Shown: positions 36,227 to 45,227 of the stretch, piece by piece
Layout of the letters: each line of letters begins with the position of its first letter
Position numbering within the stretch: position 1 is the stretch's first letter
Source of the DNA: Zoogloea sp041911615
GTDB lineage: Bacteria; Pseudomonadota; Gammaproteobacteria; Burkholderiales; Rhodocyclaceae
Assembly: GCF_041911615.1 (NCBI RefSeq)
Contig: NZ_JAYROR010000120.1
Location: 1-62,211, forward strand
Length of the DNA stretch: 62,211 bases
Reading direction: 5' to 3'
Made by a program: the position numbers and the translations under genes
Notes under the pieces: model-generated
Told to the model about the DNA's origin: nothing
The model's database searches: none
What the model saw: only the letters and a program-made list of their open reading frames with translations

Positions 36227-37327
36227 ATGAACGAACTCGCCCTCGCCATTCCCTGGCTCGGCAAGCGCAACCCGGCGGCGGCCCGCTGGGTGGTGCTCGC
36301 CATCGCCTTCGGCGCCCCCTTCTTCGCCATGCTGTTCGGCAAGACCTGGGTGCGCATCCTCGACTTCGCCATGCTCTACGTGATGCTGGCGATCGGCCTC
36401 AACCTGGTGGTGGGCTTCGCCGGCCTGCTCGACCTGGGCTACATCGCGTTCTACGCGGTGGGTGCCTACACCTTCGCCTTCCTGGCCTCGCCGCACTTCG
36501 AGCTCCACCTGCCGTTCTGGCTGGTGCTGCCGCTGGGGGCGGGCTTTGCCGCGCTGGCCGGGATCATCCTGGGCCTGCCCACGCTGCGCCTGCGGGGCGA
36601 CTACCTCGCCATCGTCACGCTGGGCTTCGGCGAGATCGTGCGGATCTTCATGAACAACCTGAACCACCCGGTCAACATCACCAACGGGCCCCAGGGCATC
36701 AACATGATCGACCCGCTGGTGCTGTTCGGCTGGGACATCTCCAAGCCGCTGAAGATCGGCGACGAGATCACGGTCAATTCCCTGCTGCTGTACTACTACG
36801 TGTTCCTCGCCTTCGTGGCGCTGTCGGTGCTGCTGGTGCAGCGCCTGCAGGTGTCGCGGGTCGGTCGGGCGTGGGCGGCGATCCGCGACGACGAGCTGGC
36901 CGCCAAGGCGATCGGCATCAACACCCGCAACATGAAGCTGCTGGCCTTCTCGCTCGGTGCCACCTTCGGCGGCGTGTCGGGCGGGCTGTTCGCGGCCTTC
37001 CAGGGCTTCGTGTCGCCGGAGAGCTTCTCGCTGATGGAATCCATCGCCGTGCTCACCATGATCGTCTTCGGCGGCATGGGCAACCTGGCCGGCGTGATCG
37101 TCGGCGCCATCGCCCTCACCGCGCTGCCCGAGGTGCTGCGATACGTGGCGGTGCCGGTGCAGCAGACGCTGTTCGACAAGGTCATTCTCGACCCCGAGGT
37201 GCTGCGGATGCTGCTGCTGTCCCTGGCGATGATCTTCATGATGCTGCTGCGCCCGGCCGGGCTGATCCCCGCCCACAGCCGCTATTCGAAGCCGGAGCTC
37301 GTGGTGGGCAAGGAGGGCAAGGCGTGA
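36227..37327 (+). CDS. livM: Branched-chain amino-acid ABC transporter permease LivM
   Basis: A 366-residue second permease. Conserved: MLAIGLNLVVGFAGLLDLGYIAFYAVGAY, GDYLAIVTLGFGEIVRIFMNNL, coupling loop GRAWAAIRDDELAAKAIGIN and FGGMGNLAGVIVGA. The ATG at 36227 (GAGG upstream) is preferred over a GTG at 36188 inside livH. Its stop overlaps the livG start (GTGA). Confidence 0.95.
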   Translation: MNELALAIPWLGKRNPAAARWVVLAIAFGAPFFAMLFGKTWVRILDFAMLYVMLAIGLNLVVGFAGLLDLGYIAFYAVGAYTFAFLASPHFELHLPFWLVLPLGAGFAALAGIILGLPTLRLRGDYLAIVTLGFGEIVRIFMNNLNHPVNITNGPQGINMIDPLVLFGWDISKPLKIGDEITVNSLLLYYYVFLAFVALSVLLVQRLQVSRVGRAWAAIRDDELAAKAIGINTRNMKLLAFSLGATFGGVSGGLFAAFQGFVSPESFSLMESIAVLTMIVFGGMGNLAGVIVGAIALTALPEVLRYVAVPVQQTLFDKVILDPEVLRMLLLSLAMIFMMLLRPAGLIPAHSRYSKPELVVGKEGKA

Positions 37328-38112
37328 TCACCCTCCTCGAGGCAAAGAACATCACCAAGCGCTTCGGCGGCCTCACCGCCCTGTCCGACGTGTCGCTGAC
37401 CATCCGCAAGGGCGAGGTCTATGGCCTGATCGGCCCCAACGGCGCCGGCAAGACCACCTTCTTCAACGTACTCACCGGCGCCTACGTGCCCGAAGAGGGC
37501 GAGCTGGTCTTCAACGGCACCGAGCTGCCCACCGGCAAGCCGCACCTGGTGGTGGCGGCCGGCATCGCCCGCACCTTCCAGAACATCCGCCTGTTCCGCG
37601 AGATGACCGCGCTCGAAAACGTGATGGCCGGCCACCACATCCGCTCCCGCGCCAACCCCTTCTCGATCCTGCTGCAGACGCGCCAGGCGAAGGAAGAGGA
37701 ACACCTCATCACCGAACGCGCCTTCGAGCTGCTCCGCTACGTGGGCATCGAGCGCTTCGCCGACACGGTGTCGAAGAACCTCTCCTACGGCGACCAGCGC
37801 CGCCTCGAGATCGCCCGCGCGCTGGCCACCGAGCCGCAGCTGCTGGCCCTCGACGAGCCCGCCGCCGGCATGAACGCCACCGAAACCGCCAAGCTCCGCG
37901 AGCTCGTCCAGACCATTCGCCACGACGGCGTGACGGTGCTGCTGATCGAGCACGACGTGAAGCTGGTGATGGGCCTGTGCGACCGCCTCGCCGTGCTCGA
38001 CTTCGGCCGCAAGATCGCCGAGGACGTGCCGGCCGAGGTCCAGAAGAACGACGCCGTGATCGCCGCCTACCTGGGCGGCCACGGCACCGCCAAGGCGGAG
38101 GCGAAGGCATGA
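37324..38112 (+). CDS. livG: Branched-chain amino-acid ABC transporter ATPase LivG
   Basis: A 262-residue ATPase. Walker A GPNGAGKTTFFNVLTG, signature NLSYGDQRRLEIARAL (LSYGD in place of LSGGQ, as is normal for LivG), Walker B LLALDEPAAGMN and H-loop EHDVKLVMGLCDR. GTG start in a GTGA overlap with livM and ATGA overlap with livF. Confidence 0.95.
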   Translation: MITLLEAKNITKRFGGLTALSDVSLTIRKGEVYGLIGPNGAGKTTFFNVLTGAYVPEEGELVFNGTELPTGKPHLVVAAGIARTFQNIRLFREMTALENVMAGHHIRSRANPFSILLQTRQAKEEEHLITERAFELLRYVGIERFADTVSKNLSYGDQRRLEIARALATEPQLLALDEPAAGMNATETAKLRELVQTIRHDGVTVLLIEHDVKLVMGLCDRLAVLDFGRKIAEDVPAEVQKNDAVIAAYLGGHGTAKAEAKA

Positions 38113-38828
38113 GTACCCCGATCCTGCAACTGCGCGACGTGAAGATCGCCTACGGCGCCATCGAGGCGGTCAAGGGCATCAGCCTCGAACTCGCCGCCGG
38201 CGAGCTTGTCTCGCTGATCGGCGCCAACGGCGCCGGCAAGACGACCACCCTCAACGCCATCGCCGGCACCCTGCCCGTCGCCGGTGGCGAACTGCGCTAC
38301 GACGGTCGCCGCATCGAGAAGCTGCCGGCCCACAAGCGCCTGCGCCAGGGGCTCGCGCTGGTGCCCGAAGGCCGCGGCATCTTCACCCGCCTCACCGTCG
38401 AGGAAAACCTGCGCATGGGCGCCTACTGCCGGCGCGACGACGAGGCCATCGAGGCTGACATGGAGCGCGTGTTCACCATGCTGCCGAGGGTCAAGGAGCG
38501 CCTCCAGCAGGTGGCGGGCACGCTGTCCGGCGGCGAGCAGCAGATGGTCGCCATCGGCCGGGCGCTGCTGTCGCGGCCCAAGCTGCTGCTCCTCGACGAA
38601 CCCTCGATGGGGCTCGCGCCGCTGGTGGTCGAGAAGATCTTCGAGGTGATCCGTTCGGTGGCCGCCGAGGGTGTGACCATCCTGCTCGTCGAGCAGAACG
38701 CCAATCTGGCGCTGGAGTTCTCCCAGCGCGCCTACGTGATGGAATCGGGCCGCATCACCCTCACCGGCAGTGGCGAAACCCTGCTGGCCGATCCGAAGGT
38801 GCGCGCCGCCTACCTGGGCGAGGTCTGA
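38109..38828 (+). CDS. livF: Branched-chain amino-acid ABC transporter ATPase LivF
   Basis: A 239-residue ATPase. Walker A GANGAGKTTTLNAIAG, LivF-typical LVPEGRGIFTRLTVEENLRMGA, signature TLSGGEQQMVAIGRALLSRP, Walker B LLLLDEPSMGLAP. It ends the LivKK-HMGF operon. No terminator-like hairpin with a T-run is visible after it. The 189 bp that follow hold the promoter of the PEP-CTERM gene. Confidence 0.95.
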   Translation: MSTPILQLRDVKIAYGAIEAVKGISLELAAGELVSLIGANGAGKTTTLNAIAGTLPVAGGELRYDGRRIEKLPAHKRLRQGLALVPEGRGIFTRLTVEENLRMGAYCRRDDEAIEADMERVFTMLPRVKERLQQVAGTLSGGEQQMVAIGRALLSRPKLLLLDEPSMGLAPLVVEKIFEVIRSVAAEGVTILLVEQNANLALEFSQRAYVMESGRITLTGSGETLLADPKVRAAYLGEV

Positions 38829-38850
38829 TCCGCGCCATCCGGTGCGCTGT

Positions 38851-38868
38851 TGTCGGATTTCTTTACAC
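38851..38868 (+). promoter_or_regulatory. Candidate enhancer (UAS) for PEP-CTERM gene
   Basis: TGTCGGATTTCTTTACAC, A/T-rich in a GC-rich context, ~65 bp upstream of the sigma-54 -24 element, at the usual distance for an enhancer-binding regulator such as PrsR. The match to a PrsR site is from memory and needs checking. Confidence 0.4.
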
Positions 38869-38931
38869 CAAACCCCATTGTGGGTAATCCGGTGGGGCTG
38901 AATGCCGTGCTGTGTGCGGTTTGTCACAGTC

Positions 38932-38947
38932 TGGCGCGCTAGTTGCT
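38932..38947 (+). promoter_or_regulatory. Sigma-54 promoter of PEP-CTERM gene
   Basis: TGGCGC-GCTAG-TTGCT with GG and GC ten bases apart. A 7-bp hairpin GCCTTCG/CGAAGGC (38963-38986) lies in the leader just after the predicted start. Confidence 0.7.
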
Positions 38948-39017
38948 AGTGTTGGTTCCGACGCCTTCGGCATTCATGTCGAAGGCCTAGAACAATAACG
39001 ACACCCGCAACGCCAAC

Positions 39018-39413
39018 ATGCCCGTCGCCCTCAAAACCGGCCCAAACCGCCTTGTTCCCACCGCCCTTGCCGCCCTGTGCGCCGCCGTGCTGGCCGTGCT
39101 GCCGGTGCAGGCGGAAACCCTCTCCGCGGCCGATGTCGTCGCGCGGGTGAGCACCGTCGGTGCCACAGGGTTCAGCGTGGGGCCGGTGGCCGGCGTCAAT
39201 GTGGTGCTGGGGCTCGATGCGGGCGAAACGCCGTTTGTCGGCGGCGGCGTGCCGGTAGCGGCCAGCGCCGAAGTCAGCGAACCGGCGCTGGGCATGCTGG
39301 TGGCCCTCGGGCTGGGGCTGCTGGCCTTGTCGCGGCGGCGCCTGGGGCGCACGGGCAAGCCGGCTCCGCTGATCGAAAAGCTGACGAAAGGCCTTTTCCG
39401 GTCTAGGCTTTAA
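39018..39413 (+). CDS. Small PEP-CTERM-like exported protein
   Basis: A 131-residue protein: signal peptide (LVPTALAALCAAVLAVLPVQA), a short Gly/Val-rich mature part without Cys and a C-terminal sorting-signal-like segment VSEPALGMLVALGLGLLALSRRRLG. That segment has a PEP-type motif in degenerate form, then a helix, then an Arg cluster. It ends with a ~20-residue basic tail unusual for PEP-CTERM. Such proteins are processed by exosortase and linked to exopolysaccharide/floc formation. A sigma-54 promoter, as for other PEP-CTERM genes of Zoogloea-type bacteria, supports the call. No exosortase gene is in the window. Confidence 0.65.
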   Translation: MPVALKTGPNRLVPTALAALCAAVLAVLPVQAETLSAADVVARVSTVGATGFSVGPVAGVNVVLGLDAGETPFVGGGVPVAASAEVSEPALGMLVALGLGLLALSRRRLGRTGKPAPLIEKLTKGLFRSRL

Positions 39414-39442
39414 CCAGTTCCCCGCGCGGTTTCCTCTTGATC

Positions 39443-40003
39443 ATGTCGCTTCTGTCGGTCGGCGCGGTGCCGGCCCGTTCCTCTTCGGGTGCAAGCCTGT
39501 CGGCGGCAGCCGCGTCGCGCGGCGCCACTGCGCCGATGTCGGACGCCGAGCAGCGGACGGTGGATCAGCTCAAGGCGCGCGATCGCGTCGTGCGTGCCCA
39601 CGAGATGGCGCACATGGCGGCCGGCGCCGGGCTCATCACGCACGGCGCCAGCTTCACTTACCAGACCGGTCCCGACGGCAGGCGTTATGCCGTCGGCGGC
39701 GAAGTGGGCATCGACGTCTCGCCGGGCCGCAATCCCGCCGAAACCCTGGCCAAAGCCGAGCGCATCCGTGCCGCCGCGCTGGCGCCGGCCGAGCCGTCGG
39801 GCCAGGATCGCCAGGTGGCCAGTGAGGCCGATCGCATGGCCGTCGAGGCGCGCATGGCGATCGGCGCAGGCGAGGGCGATGGCGCGACGGCCGGCGATGC
39901 CGGCGCGTCCCAAGCCACCCCCGCGCAGGATCTGGGCCTCCGCTATGCCGCGGCGGCGGGCGGTACCGCGCCCCGCGGCAACCGCATCGATACCTACGCC
40001 TGA
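39443..40003 (+). CDS. SprA-family putative metalloprotease
   Basis: A 186-residue protein of the SprA-related family. A HExxH-type zinc motif is in RVVRAHEMAHMAAGAGLIT, followed by the family strand FTYQTGPDGRRYAVGGEVGIDVSPG and Glu/Ala-rich helices. There is no signal peptide. Family function is unknown beyond the predicted metalloprotease site. Its last 10 bases overlap the convergent gene at 39994. It follows the PEP-CTERM gene by 29 bp and could share its transcript. Confidence 0.78.
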   Translation: MSLLSVGAVPARSSSGASLSAAAASRGATAPMSDAEQRTVDQLKARDRVVRAHEMAHMAAGAGLITHGASFTYQTGPDGRRYAVGGEVGIDVSPGRNPAETLAKAERIRAAALAPAEPSGQDRQVASEADRMAVEARMAIGAGEGDGATAGDAGASQATPAQDLGLRYAAAAGGTAPRGNRIDTYA

Positions 40004-40704
40004 GCCGCGCCGGCGGTGTGGGCGCACCACTCCACGAGATGCCAGCGTCGCGGCGCGATCGGCCACAGCGCGTAGGCGTGGGGCCGATTGCCGTCGAGGT
40101 GGAAGGTGCCGTGATCGACCACCGTCAGTTCGCCGCCGGCCCAGAAGCGCGCCAGGGTTGCGTCCAGCGGTTCGGCGGTCGTGGGCGCACAGGCGGCAGT
40201 GCGCGCGGGCGGGGTGGTGGTGGAGATCACGTCGTGGTAGCTGGCCCAGGCGTGGTCGGCGAGGTGCCGGGCGAGGAGCGTCGCCCAGTCCGCGCAGGGG
40301 GCGCTGCACTGGCCCAGCACGTTGGAAAACAGGACCGCCGTATCGGGGAAGCGTGCCGCCAGCCGGGCCAGACCGTCGGGCGTCGCCAGGGCGTCGAGCC
40401 GGTCGAAGTGCAGCGCCACCGCGTCCGGCCGGCGGCTTAGCAGCCAGCGGGCGAGCGGGTCGGGCTCGAGCGCGGTGACCGTCTCGAAGCGCGCGAGAAA
40501 ACCCGCCGGCAGCGCGTAGCCGGCGTTGGGGCCGACGATCAGCAAGTGGCGTCGCGTGGGCTGCCAGCCGTCCAGCCAGTCCGCGACGCAGGCGTGAAAG
40601 CCGGCCCACCGCCGGCGATGGCGCGCGGCGCGCAGGTGGTAAATCAGCCCGCCGCTCGGGTCGAGCAACTGGTCGCGAAGCGTGGGGGCGAGCGGTGGTG
40701 GCAT
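39994..40704 (-). CDS. Conserved hypothetical, Rossmann-like (methyltransferase-fold) protein
   Basis: A 236-residue protein. A possible SAM-dependent methyltransferase core is seen in HLLIVGPNAGYALPAGFLARF (glycine-rich strand 1 loop) and ALEPDPLARWLLSRR (acidic end of strand 2), followed by VLFSNVLGQCSAP (strand 4 region). The catalytic part is not recognisable. ATG 40704 taken as the start (MPPPLAPTLRDQLLDP). It overlaps convergently with the metalloprotease gene and is divergent from the NUDIX gene. Confidence 0.65.
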   Translation of the reverse strand: MPPPLAPTLRDQLLDPSGGLIYHLRAARHRRRWAGFHACVADWLDGWQPTRRHLLIVGPNAGYALPAGFLARFETVTALEPDPLARWLLSRRPDAVALHFDRLDALATPDGLARLAARFPDTAVLFSNVLGQCSAPCADWATLLARHLADHAWASYHDVISTTTPPARTAACAPTTAEPLDATLARFWAGGELTVVDHGTFHLDGNRPHAYALWPIAPRRWHLVEWCAHTAGAAQA

Positions 40705-40798
40705 GGCCTGCCGATTATGCCGCAGGCGCGGTGCGCTGCTGGTCAGAGGGGAGCGGGAATGCGATCCTTCGGGCTTTCGTCCTTGCCCGGAGTTGCCC

Positions 40799-41344
40799 AT
40801 GAAAGATCCCCTCCACGAAGAACAACTCGCCTCCGAACCGGTTTTCCAGGGCCGTATGCTGAAGGTGTTCCGCGACGACGTGAGGCTGCCCGACGGCAGC
40901 GTCGGGGTGCGCGAGTACGTCAAGCATCCGGGTGCGGTGGTGGTGATTCCGCTGTGCGCCGACGGCCGGTTGATCTTCGAGCGGCAGTTCCGCTATCCGC
41001 TGGGGCGGGCCTTTCTCGAACTGCCGGCGGGCAAGATCGACCCGGGCGAGGACATCCTCGCCTGTGCCCGGCGCGAACTCCAGGAAGAAACCGGCTACGC
41101 CGGCGACGACTGGGCGCATCTGGGCGTGATGCACCCGTGCATCGGCTATTCGGATGAGCGCATCGAGATCTTCATGGCGACCGGCCTGCGTCACGTGGGA
41201 CACGCCTGGGATGAGGGCGAGTTCCTGGAGATCACCTACCTCACCCTGGCCGAGGCGCGTGCAGCGGTGTTCGACGGGCGCATCACCGACGCCAAGACCA
41301 TCACCGCGTTGTACTGGGCCGAACGGGCGCTCGACGGGCGCTGA
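40799..41344 (+). CDS. NUDIX hydrolase, ADP-ribose pyrophosphatase-like
   Basis: A 181-residue protein. The Nudix box is complete: GKIDPGEDILACARRELQEETGY (G-x5-E-x7-REx2EExG) at ~80-102, with the ADP-ribose pyrophosphatase features upstream (REYVKHPGAVVVIPL, RQFRYPLGRAFLELPAG). It probably hydrolyses ADP-ribose or a related nucleotide sugar. The start at ATG 40799 aligns with the family start. Confidence 0.9.
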   Translation: MKDPLHEEQLASEPVFQGRMLKVFRDDVRLPDGSVGVREYVKHPGAVVVIPLCADGRLIFERQFRYPLGRAFLELPAGKIDPGEDILACARRELQEETGYAGDDWAHLGVMHPCIGYSDERIEIFMATGLRHVGHAWDEGEFLEITYLTLAEARAAVFDGRITDAKTITALYWAERALDGR

Positions 41345-41347
41345 GTC

Positions 41348-42001
41348 TCAGCGGCGGCGCGGCGTGGCCAGCAGGCCCGCCATGCAGGCGTGGAGCATCG
41401 CGGCGTTGATGAGGTGCCAGCCCAGGTGGGTGCCCAGGGGCCACGCCGCGCACACCCGCATGTCGATGGCCCGGCAGATCAGGCTCAGCACGAACAGCGC
41501 GGCGGCCCGGTTCAGCCAGCGGGCCGTGGTGGCGGCGCGGGCGCGCACCCGGGCGGCGCAGTACAGCAGCAGCGCGAACGGCGGAAGGTAGATTTCCGAG
41601 CCGTTGATGGGGAGCGGCGGCAGCAGTCGGGTGGCGCCCACGAATCCGCCCGCGGCCAGCAGGAACAACGCGACGCCGCCCCAGGCGGCCCGCTCGCCGC
41701 GCCCCAGGAGGCGGACCTGGAAGCGCTGGAAATACACCACCACGAAAATCGCGATGAAGCCGATGTCGAGCAGCGCCGCCCAGCGCGTCGCGACGGTGTG
41801 GAACACCAGGCTGCCCAGGCCGACGGCCGCGATCAGCCCGATCAGCAGCCGCGTGTCGCGGGCGCCGCCGCGTCCGGCCCGCTGCCACAGCAGCAGCGCC
41901 ACCGCCAGGAAGGCGAGGTTGCTGAGGGCGTTCGCGGGTTCGGACCACAGCTCGGGGCCGGTGCGCTCGCAGTAAACGTCGATGTGTTCGTGCCAGTTCA
42001 T
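41348..42001 (-). CDS. Ceramidase-like (alkaline ceramidase superfamily) membrane protein
   Basis: A 217-residue protein with about seven transmembrane helices. The N-terminal IDVYCERTGPELWSEPANALSNLAFL matches the alkaline ceramidase/CREST superfamily. His residues that would bind zinc are present in SLVFHTVATRWAALLDIG and GTHLGWHLINAAMLH. Substrate unknown; bacteria of this type rarely contain ceramides, so the target may be another acylated lipid. Its start overlaps the transporter stop (ATGA). Confidence 0.82.
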   Translation of the reverse strand: MNWHEHIDVYCERTGPELWSEPANALSNLAFLAVALLLWQRAGRGGARDTRLLIGLIAAVGLGSLVFHTVATRWAALLDIGFIAIFVVVYFQRFQVRLLGRGERAAWGGVALFLLAAGGFVGATRLLPPLPINGSEIYLPPFALLLYCAARVRARAATTARWLNRAAALFVLSLICRAIDMRVCAAWPLGTHLGWHLINAAMLHACMAGLLATPRRR

Positions 42002-43206
42002 GGGGTTGCTCCGGCGTGGCGGTGGAAGCGCAGCCACCACAGCGCGGCAAAGCCGAGCCCGACGGCGAGGTTGGCCACCATGCCGGCGGCGAGGCCTTGC
42101 ACCGAACCCCACAGGGCCGGCGCCACGATGCCGGCGGTGAGCGAACCGACCAGCATCTGCAGGAAGCTCTGGCAGCTCGCGGCGAGCCCGCGGTGGGTCG
42201 GGAAGTGGTCGAGGGCGAGCAGGGTGAGGCTGGGCATCGCCACGGCCATGCCGAAGGTGTAGAGCATGACCGGCAGCACCGACTGGGGCAGGCCCGGCGG
42301 CAGGGTGTGGGCGACGGCCAGGTTGAGCGCCGCCGCGGTCACCATGATCGCCAGCGCGATGGCGATGGTGCGCGCGGGGGTGAGCCGGCCGGCGAGGCGG
42401 GCGGAGGTGGCCGAGCCGAGCATCATGCCGCTGACGGTGGGGATGAAGAACCAGCCGAAGCCCGTTTCGGGCAGGCCCAGGTGCTGGATCAGGAACACCG
42501 GGGCCGACAGCACGTAGAGGAAGAAGCCGTTGAAGTTGAAGCTCACCGCGAAGGTCAGCATCAGGAAACCGGGCGAGGTGAACGCGCTCCCGTAGCGCCG
42601 CGCCAGCGGGCCAGGGTGGAGCGGATGGCGGGCTTCGGGCGGGAGGGTCTCGGGCAGCTTCCAGATCGTGAGCGCGGCAAGCACCAACCCCAGCAGGGCC
42701 AGAAAGACGAACACCGCGCGCCAGCCGAAGGCGCTGAAGATCCAGCCGCCGAGGATCGGGGCGAGCGCCGGGCCGAGGGCGAAAGCCATGCTCACGTGGC
42801 TCATCAGGCGTTGGGCGGCCGGGCCTTCGTGGAGGTCGCGCACCACGGCGCGCCCGACCACCATCCCGGCGCCGGCGCTCATGCCCTGCAACGCGCGGCC
42901 GATCAGCAGCACCTCGATGCTGCCGGCGAACACGCACAGCACCGACGCCGCCGCGAACAGCAGCATCGACACGACGATCACCCGCTTGCGTCCGAGGGCG
43001 TCGGAGATGGCGCCGTGCCACAGCACCATCACCGCCATCGGCAGCATGTAGGCGGTGAGGGTCTGCTGGGTCTGGACGGCGCTGGCGCCCAGATCGGTGC
43101 CGATGGCGTGCAGGGCCGGGAGATAGGTGTCGATCGAGAATGGACCGACGGTGGCGAGCGCCGCAAGCAGCGCCGCCAGTTGGATGTAAGGCATGGGGGC
43201 TTTCAT
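41998..43206 (-). CDS. Bcr/CflA-family MFS drug-efflux transporter
   Basis: About 402 residues with 12 transmembrane helices. Family motifs: FSIDTYLPALHAIGTDLGAS, GAISDALGRKRVIVVS (MFS motif A), GRALQGMSAGAGMVVGRAVVRD, and the sixth-helix region GPALAPILGGWIFSAFGWR. Members export chloramphenicol, bicyclomycin or sulfonamides; the substrate here is unknown. A GTG at 43227 could add seven residues, but neither start has a clear Shine-Dalgarno. It overlaps the ceramidase-like gene by four bases, so the pair is co-transcribed. Confidence 0.88.
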   Translation of the reverse strand: MKAPMPYIQLAALLAALATVGPFSIDTYLPALHAIGTDLGASAVQTQQTLTAYMLPMAVMVLWHGAISDALGRKRVIVVSMLLFAAASVLCVFAGSIEVLLIGRALQGMSAGAGMVVGRAVVRDLHEGPAAQRLMSHVSMAFALGPALAPILGGWIFSAFGWRAVFVFLALLGLVLAALTIWKLPETLPPEARHPLHPGPLARRYGSAFTSPGFLMLTFAVSFNFNGFFLYVLSAPVFLIQHLGLPETGFGWFFIPTVSGMMLGSATSARLAGRLTPARTIAIALAIMVTAAALNLAVAHTLPPGLPQSVLPVMLYTFGMAVAMPSLTLLALDHFPTHRGLAASCQSFLQMLVGSLTAGIVAPALWGSVQGLAAGMVANLAVGLGFAALWWLRFHRHAGATP

Positions 43207-43246
43207 GGCCGGGGTGGCGTTCGACACCCCGGGGGCGGCGGGGTTC

Positions 43247-43642
43247 TTACTCGACGGCCTGGACCTTGCTCACGAAGTAGCCGGTTTCGCCGAAGCAGGT
43301 GGACGGGATGCCGAGGTGCTGCTCGTAGCTGATGGCGACGCGCTTGCCCATGACGGCGTTGATGTCGGCGGCGACTTTGTCGTCGCGCACGGTGAACTGG
43401 AAGATTTCGGGCAGGCTGCCGGGAATCGCGACGATCGCCAGCTCCCCTTCCCAGGTCTTGCACAGCCAGCCCTTCTGGGAAAACTTCTGGACGTAACCGG
43501 CGCGCTCGCCCGACGAGTAACTCCAGCTCAGCACCAGCCAGGTGTAGGCCGCGGCCAGCGCGGCCAGCAGAACGATGAAGCCGATGAACCAGGCCAGCCA
43601 GTTCTTGGCGCGGGGCGCGCCGGCGGAGGGAGTCGATGCCAC
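43247..43642 (-). CDS. Conserved single-pass membrane protein, unknown
   Basis: A 131-residue protein: short N-terminus, one helix (WLAWFIGFIVLLAALAAAYTWLVL), then a soluble domain with WSYSSGERAGYVQKFSQKGWLCKTWEGELAI and LGIPSTCFGETGYFVSKV, two Cys that may pair. Betaproteobacterial relatives are annotated only as hypothetical as far as I recall. It begins 19 bp downstream of comM and may be in its operon. Confidence 0.75.
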   Translation of the reverse strand: MASTPSAGAPRAKNWLAWFIGFIVLLAALAAAYTWLVLSWSYSSGERAGYVQKFSQKGWLCKTWEGELAIVAIPGSLPEIFQFTVRDDKVAADINAVMGKRVAISYEQHLGIPSTCFGETGYFVSKVQAVE

Positions 43643-43660
43643 GGTGATGCTCCTGCAGGA

Positions 43661-45160
43661 TTAGACGAATTCGGTGAGGCCGCGACGGCTCTGGATGGCT
43701 TCGGCGACATGGGCGGCCTGGATGCCGGCGGCTTCTTGCATGTCGGCGATTGTACGCGCGACTTTCAGGATGCGATGGTAGCCGCGGGCCGACAGGCGCA
43801 GGCGTTCGACGGCGGTGCTTAACAGTTTGTGACCTGCGGCGTCGGGCTGACACCAGCGCTCGATCTCGGCACCGGCGAGGCGGGCGTTGGGCTTGCCCTG
43901 GCGGACCTGCTGGATCGCCCAGGCGCGGGCGACCCGTTCGCGCACCGGGGCCGAGGCTTCGCCCGTCGGCGCCGCCTGCAGGTCGGTGACCGGCAGGGCC
44001 GGTACTTCGAGGAGCAGGTCGATGCGGTCGAGGAGCGGGCCGGAGAGCTTGCCCCGATAGCGCGCGACCTGGTCGGGCGTGCACCGGCAGCGGCCGTCCG
44101 GGTGGCCGTGGTAGCCGCAGGGGCATGGATTCATCGCGCAGATCAGCTGGAAGCGGGCCGGGAACTCGGCCCGGCGGGCGGCGCGGGAAATCGTGATGTG
44201 GCCGGTTTCGAGGGGCTCGCGCAGGGCTTCGAGGACGCGGCGGTCGAACTCGGGCAGCTCGTCGAGGAACAGCACGCCGTGGTGGGCGAGGCTGATCTCG
44301 CCCGGCCGCGGCGTGCTGCCGCCGCCTACCAGCGCGGCGGTGGACGCCGAGTGGTGCGGCGCGCGGATCGGGCGGATACCCCAGCGTTCGGGACGGAAGC
44401 TGCCCTCGACCGAATGCACCGCGGCGCTCTCGAGGGCTTCGGTGTCGTCCATCGGCGGCAGCAGACCGGGCAGGCGCTGGGCGAGCATCGACTTGCCGGT
44501 GCCCGGCGGGCCGTAAAACAGCAGCGAATGCTGACCGCTGGCGGCGACTTCGAGGGCGCGCCGGGCCTGGACCTGGCCTTTGACGTCGGCCAGGTCGGGG
44601 TAGTCCGGTGACTGGGCGAGGGGCGCGCCGGCGTAGGCGGCGATGGCGGTGTGCCCGCACAGATGGGCGGCCACCGCGAGCAGGCTGGGCGCCGGCAGGA
44701 TGGTGAGGTCGCGCACCAGGGCGGCTTCGGCGGCATTGGCGGCTGGGAGGATCAGCACCCGGCCGCGTTCGGCGGCCTGGCGCGCCAGGGCGAGGGCGCC
44801 GCGCACCGGGCGCAGCTCGCCGGAGAGCGACAGTTCGCCGGCGAATTCGTAGTCGCCGAGCCGGTCGGCGGGGATCTGACCGGAGGCGGCGAGGATGCCG
44901 AGGGCGATCGGCAGGTCGAAGCAGCCGCCTTCCTTGGGCAGGTCGGCGGGGGCCAGGTTGACGGTGATGCGACGCTGGGGAAATTCGAACTGGCCGGTTT
45001 GCAGCGCGGCGCGCACCCGGTCGCGGGCTTCACGTACTTCCACGTCGGGCAGACCGACCAGGGTGAAGGCGGGCAGGCCGTTGGCGAGGTGAACCTCGAC
45101 GCTGACTTCGGGGGCGGCGAGGCCGACGAGGGCGCGGCTGCTGAGGACGGCCAGGCTCAT
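43661..45160 (-). CDS. comM: ComM/YifB Mg-chelatase-like AAA+ ATPase
   Basis: A 499-residue protein. N-terminal LonB-like/ChlI domain (ASVEVHLANGLPAFTLVGLPDVEVREARDRVR pattern), AAA+ core with Walker A FYGPPGTGKSMLAQRLPGLLPP and Walker B VLFLDELPEFDR, and a C-terminal Mg-chelatase domain (SARGYHRILKVARTIADMQ). ComM is a helicase that extends branch migration during natural transformation. Length and domain order are normal. ATG 45160. Confidence 0.93.
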   Translation of the reverse strand: MSLAVLSSRALVGLAAPEVSVEVHLANGLPAFTLVGLPDVEVREARDRVRAALQTGQFEFPQRRITVNLAPADLPKEGGCFDLPIALGILAASGQIPADRLGDYEFAGELSLSGELRPVRGALALARQAAERGRVLILPAANAAEAALVRDLTILPAPSLLAVAAHLCGHTAIAAYAGAPLAQSPDYPDLADVKGQVQARRALEVAASGQHSLLFYGPPGTGKSMLAQRLPGLLPPMDDTEALESAAVHSVEGSFRPERWGIRPIRAPHHSASTAALVGGGSTPRPGEISLAHHGVLFLDELPEFDRRVLEALREPLETGHITISRAARRAEFPARFQLICAMNPCPCGYHGHPDGRCRCTPDQVARYRGKLSGPLLDRIDLLLEVPALPVTDLQAAPTGEASAPVRERVARAWAIQQVRQGKPNARLAGAEIERWCQPDAAGHKLLSTAVERLRLSARGYHRILKVARTIADMQEAAGIQAAHVAEAIQSRRGLTEFV

Positions 45161-45227
45161 GATGATTTCCGCATAAAAGGCGGAGTTTACCGGGCGGCTC
45201 TGTAAATTCCTACAGCGGCGTGCGGGT

